From positions 1-64,000 of the forward strand of contig JAWKUA010000009.1 of NCBI GenBank assembly GCA_041398785.1: 64,000 nucleotides of DNA, written 5' to 3'. Position 1 is the stretch's first letter. Each line of letters begins with the position of its first letter. The notes beneath the pieces are model-generated. The model made no database searches, was not told the origin of the DNA, and was given only the letters and a program-made list of their open reading frames with translations. The translations under genes were made by a program, and so were the position numbers. This document shows, piece by piece, positions 63,117 to 64,000 of this stretch. This DNA is from Planctomycetaceae bacterium (GTDB lineage Bacteria > Planctomycetota > Planctomycetia > Planctomycetales > Planctomycetaceae).

Positions 63117-64000
63117 AGACAGGCCAGCCGCTTCAGTACCCGCTTCGGCAGCTCCGATGTCCGTTGAAGTCAGACCGGTGGCCGGGCCGTCTGTTGCGGC
63201 AAAGGAGCCTTCGTAGCTGACAAATTGAATGACTCGATCAAGATTGTCGACCAGAGCCAGCCCGTCGGGCGATCCGTTCTGGAATGCCGACGACGGAGTG
63301 AATGACAGGGCTCCAAAACCGCTGCTGCCTTCGTCGTCGATTGTGCCGAAAAGGGCCTGTGTGGCGTACGAAGTTCCGTTGCCGCCGTTGTACAGAACGA
63401 TCGACCAGCCGGTCAGATCTGTTCCGGCAGCTGTCCGGCGATTTCCACGAACTCACCGACATCGCCGCCGGTGTTGTCGTAGGTGCAGCTCGTTGATCCA
63501 GACGTTGGCAATTGGCGGAGGCGGCGTGTCATCGTCAATGATGCTTCCATCTGCGGTGGCGGTGGAAAGCGTTCCGCTGCGAGAGGCGTTGCTGAGCGTC
63601 ACGGTGAAGCCTTCGGTCGCTTCCTCGGCGGTGTCACCAATCACATTGATCGTGATCACCTGAGATGTTCCCCATCGGCAAAGCTGACGGTCCCGGATGG
63701 CAGCACATCGTTTTCAAAGTCTGCGAGGTCGGCTCCGTCAGTGACAGCTCCCGTAACAGCCCAGTCGACCGTGTCCGCGTCGGTTGTATTGTTGCCGCGC
63801 TCACAGTGAAGGCGAACGGCGTCAGGCCGCTGTCCCTCTTCTTTGACCGGTCGCCGCGACGGCAAAGTCCGGAATCAGGGCATCGTCATTTTGAATGGTG
63901 CCGGTTGCTGCGGCTGTAGTGGATGCTCCTGCGGTTGCGTTGCTGAGTGTCACGACAAAGCCTTCATCGACTTCGACATCGACGTCGCCGTTGACGCTAA
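63117..64000 (-). pseudogene. N-terminal part of the giant Calx-beta protein, multiply frameshifted, runs off the window
   Basis: The expected protein can be read only by switching frames: lamin-tail-like WINELH(Y)DNTGGDVGEFVEIAG (extra base near 63479), then AAGTDLTGWSIVLYNGGNG (shift near 63430), and upstream FADGE(T)SQVITINVIGDTAEEATEGF (one A missing near 63667) plus another break near 63790-63840. The region beyond 63860 again reads Calx-beta. The gene continues past 64000. Either sequencing errors or true decay. Confidence 0.7.

Overview
The window reads as chromosomal DNA from a planctomycete carrying a large integrated, plasmid-like element with a type V-B CRISPR-Cas (Cas12b) locus. 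Support for the phylum: high G+C, two DUF1559 proteins with prepilin-type N-termini and the H-x9-DG C-terminal signature, a huge secreted Calx-beta/dockerin protein, an FG-GAP/UnbV lipoprotein, an FHA protein, and a sigma factor translationally coupled to a Ser/Thr kinase.

Layout. 1-2.5 kb: chromosome-like flank (DUF1559 protein, secreted protein). About 2.55-39.6 kb: the element. It begins near a 3'-tRNA scar (2546-2569) and ends with a tyrosine recombinase whose C-terminus runs into an intact tRNA-Val(CAC) gene (39540-39613). Its left part (3-15 kb) carries two paralogous small proteins, an ArdC-like antirestriction protein, an orphan DNA methyltransferase, a DUF3991/TOPRIM protein, ParA plus a ribbon-helix-helix partner, a HigBA-like toxin-antitoxin pair, and a RepA-type initiator directly behind 12 iterons and a DnaA box, i.e. 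a plasmid replication and partition core. The middle (15.3-26.5 kb) is the CRISPR locus: cas4-cas1 fusion, cas2, an unusually large Cas12b (about 1507 aa), a tracrRNA region with a 22-nt anti-repeat, and an array of 49 repeats and 48 spacers. The right part (26.6-39.6 kb) holds a membrane SRPBCC protein, a pentapeptide-repeat kinase with its sigma factor, a membrane/VWA lipoprotein/VirD4-like ATPase cassette, an MntP-like transporter, an excisionase-like HTH protein and the integrase.

39.6-64 kb is again chromosomal: UnbV lipoprotein, EF-hand protein, VWA protein, a histidine kinase/response regulator pair, an FHA protein, a LipB-like protein without catalytic residues overlapping lipA, a DUF1559 protein, tsaB, asnS, and a very long Calx-beta/PhoX-like/dockerin protein interrupted by several frameshifts that runs off the right end.

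How the parts work together (inference): Rep/iterons/ParA and integrase/tRNA point to an element that could both replicate and integrate. Cas4-Cas1 with Cas2 acquires spacers. Cas12b with tracrRNA and crRNA cuts DNA of competing phages or elements. ArdC, the methyltransferase and HigBA are typical plasmid survival genes. The spacers themselves show repeated sampling of related targets: two encode the same peptide with only synonymous differences, and two others overlap by 14 nt.
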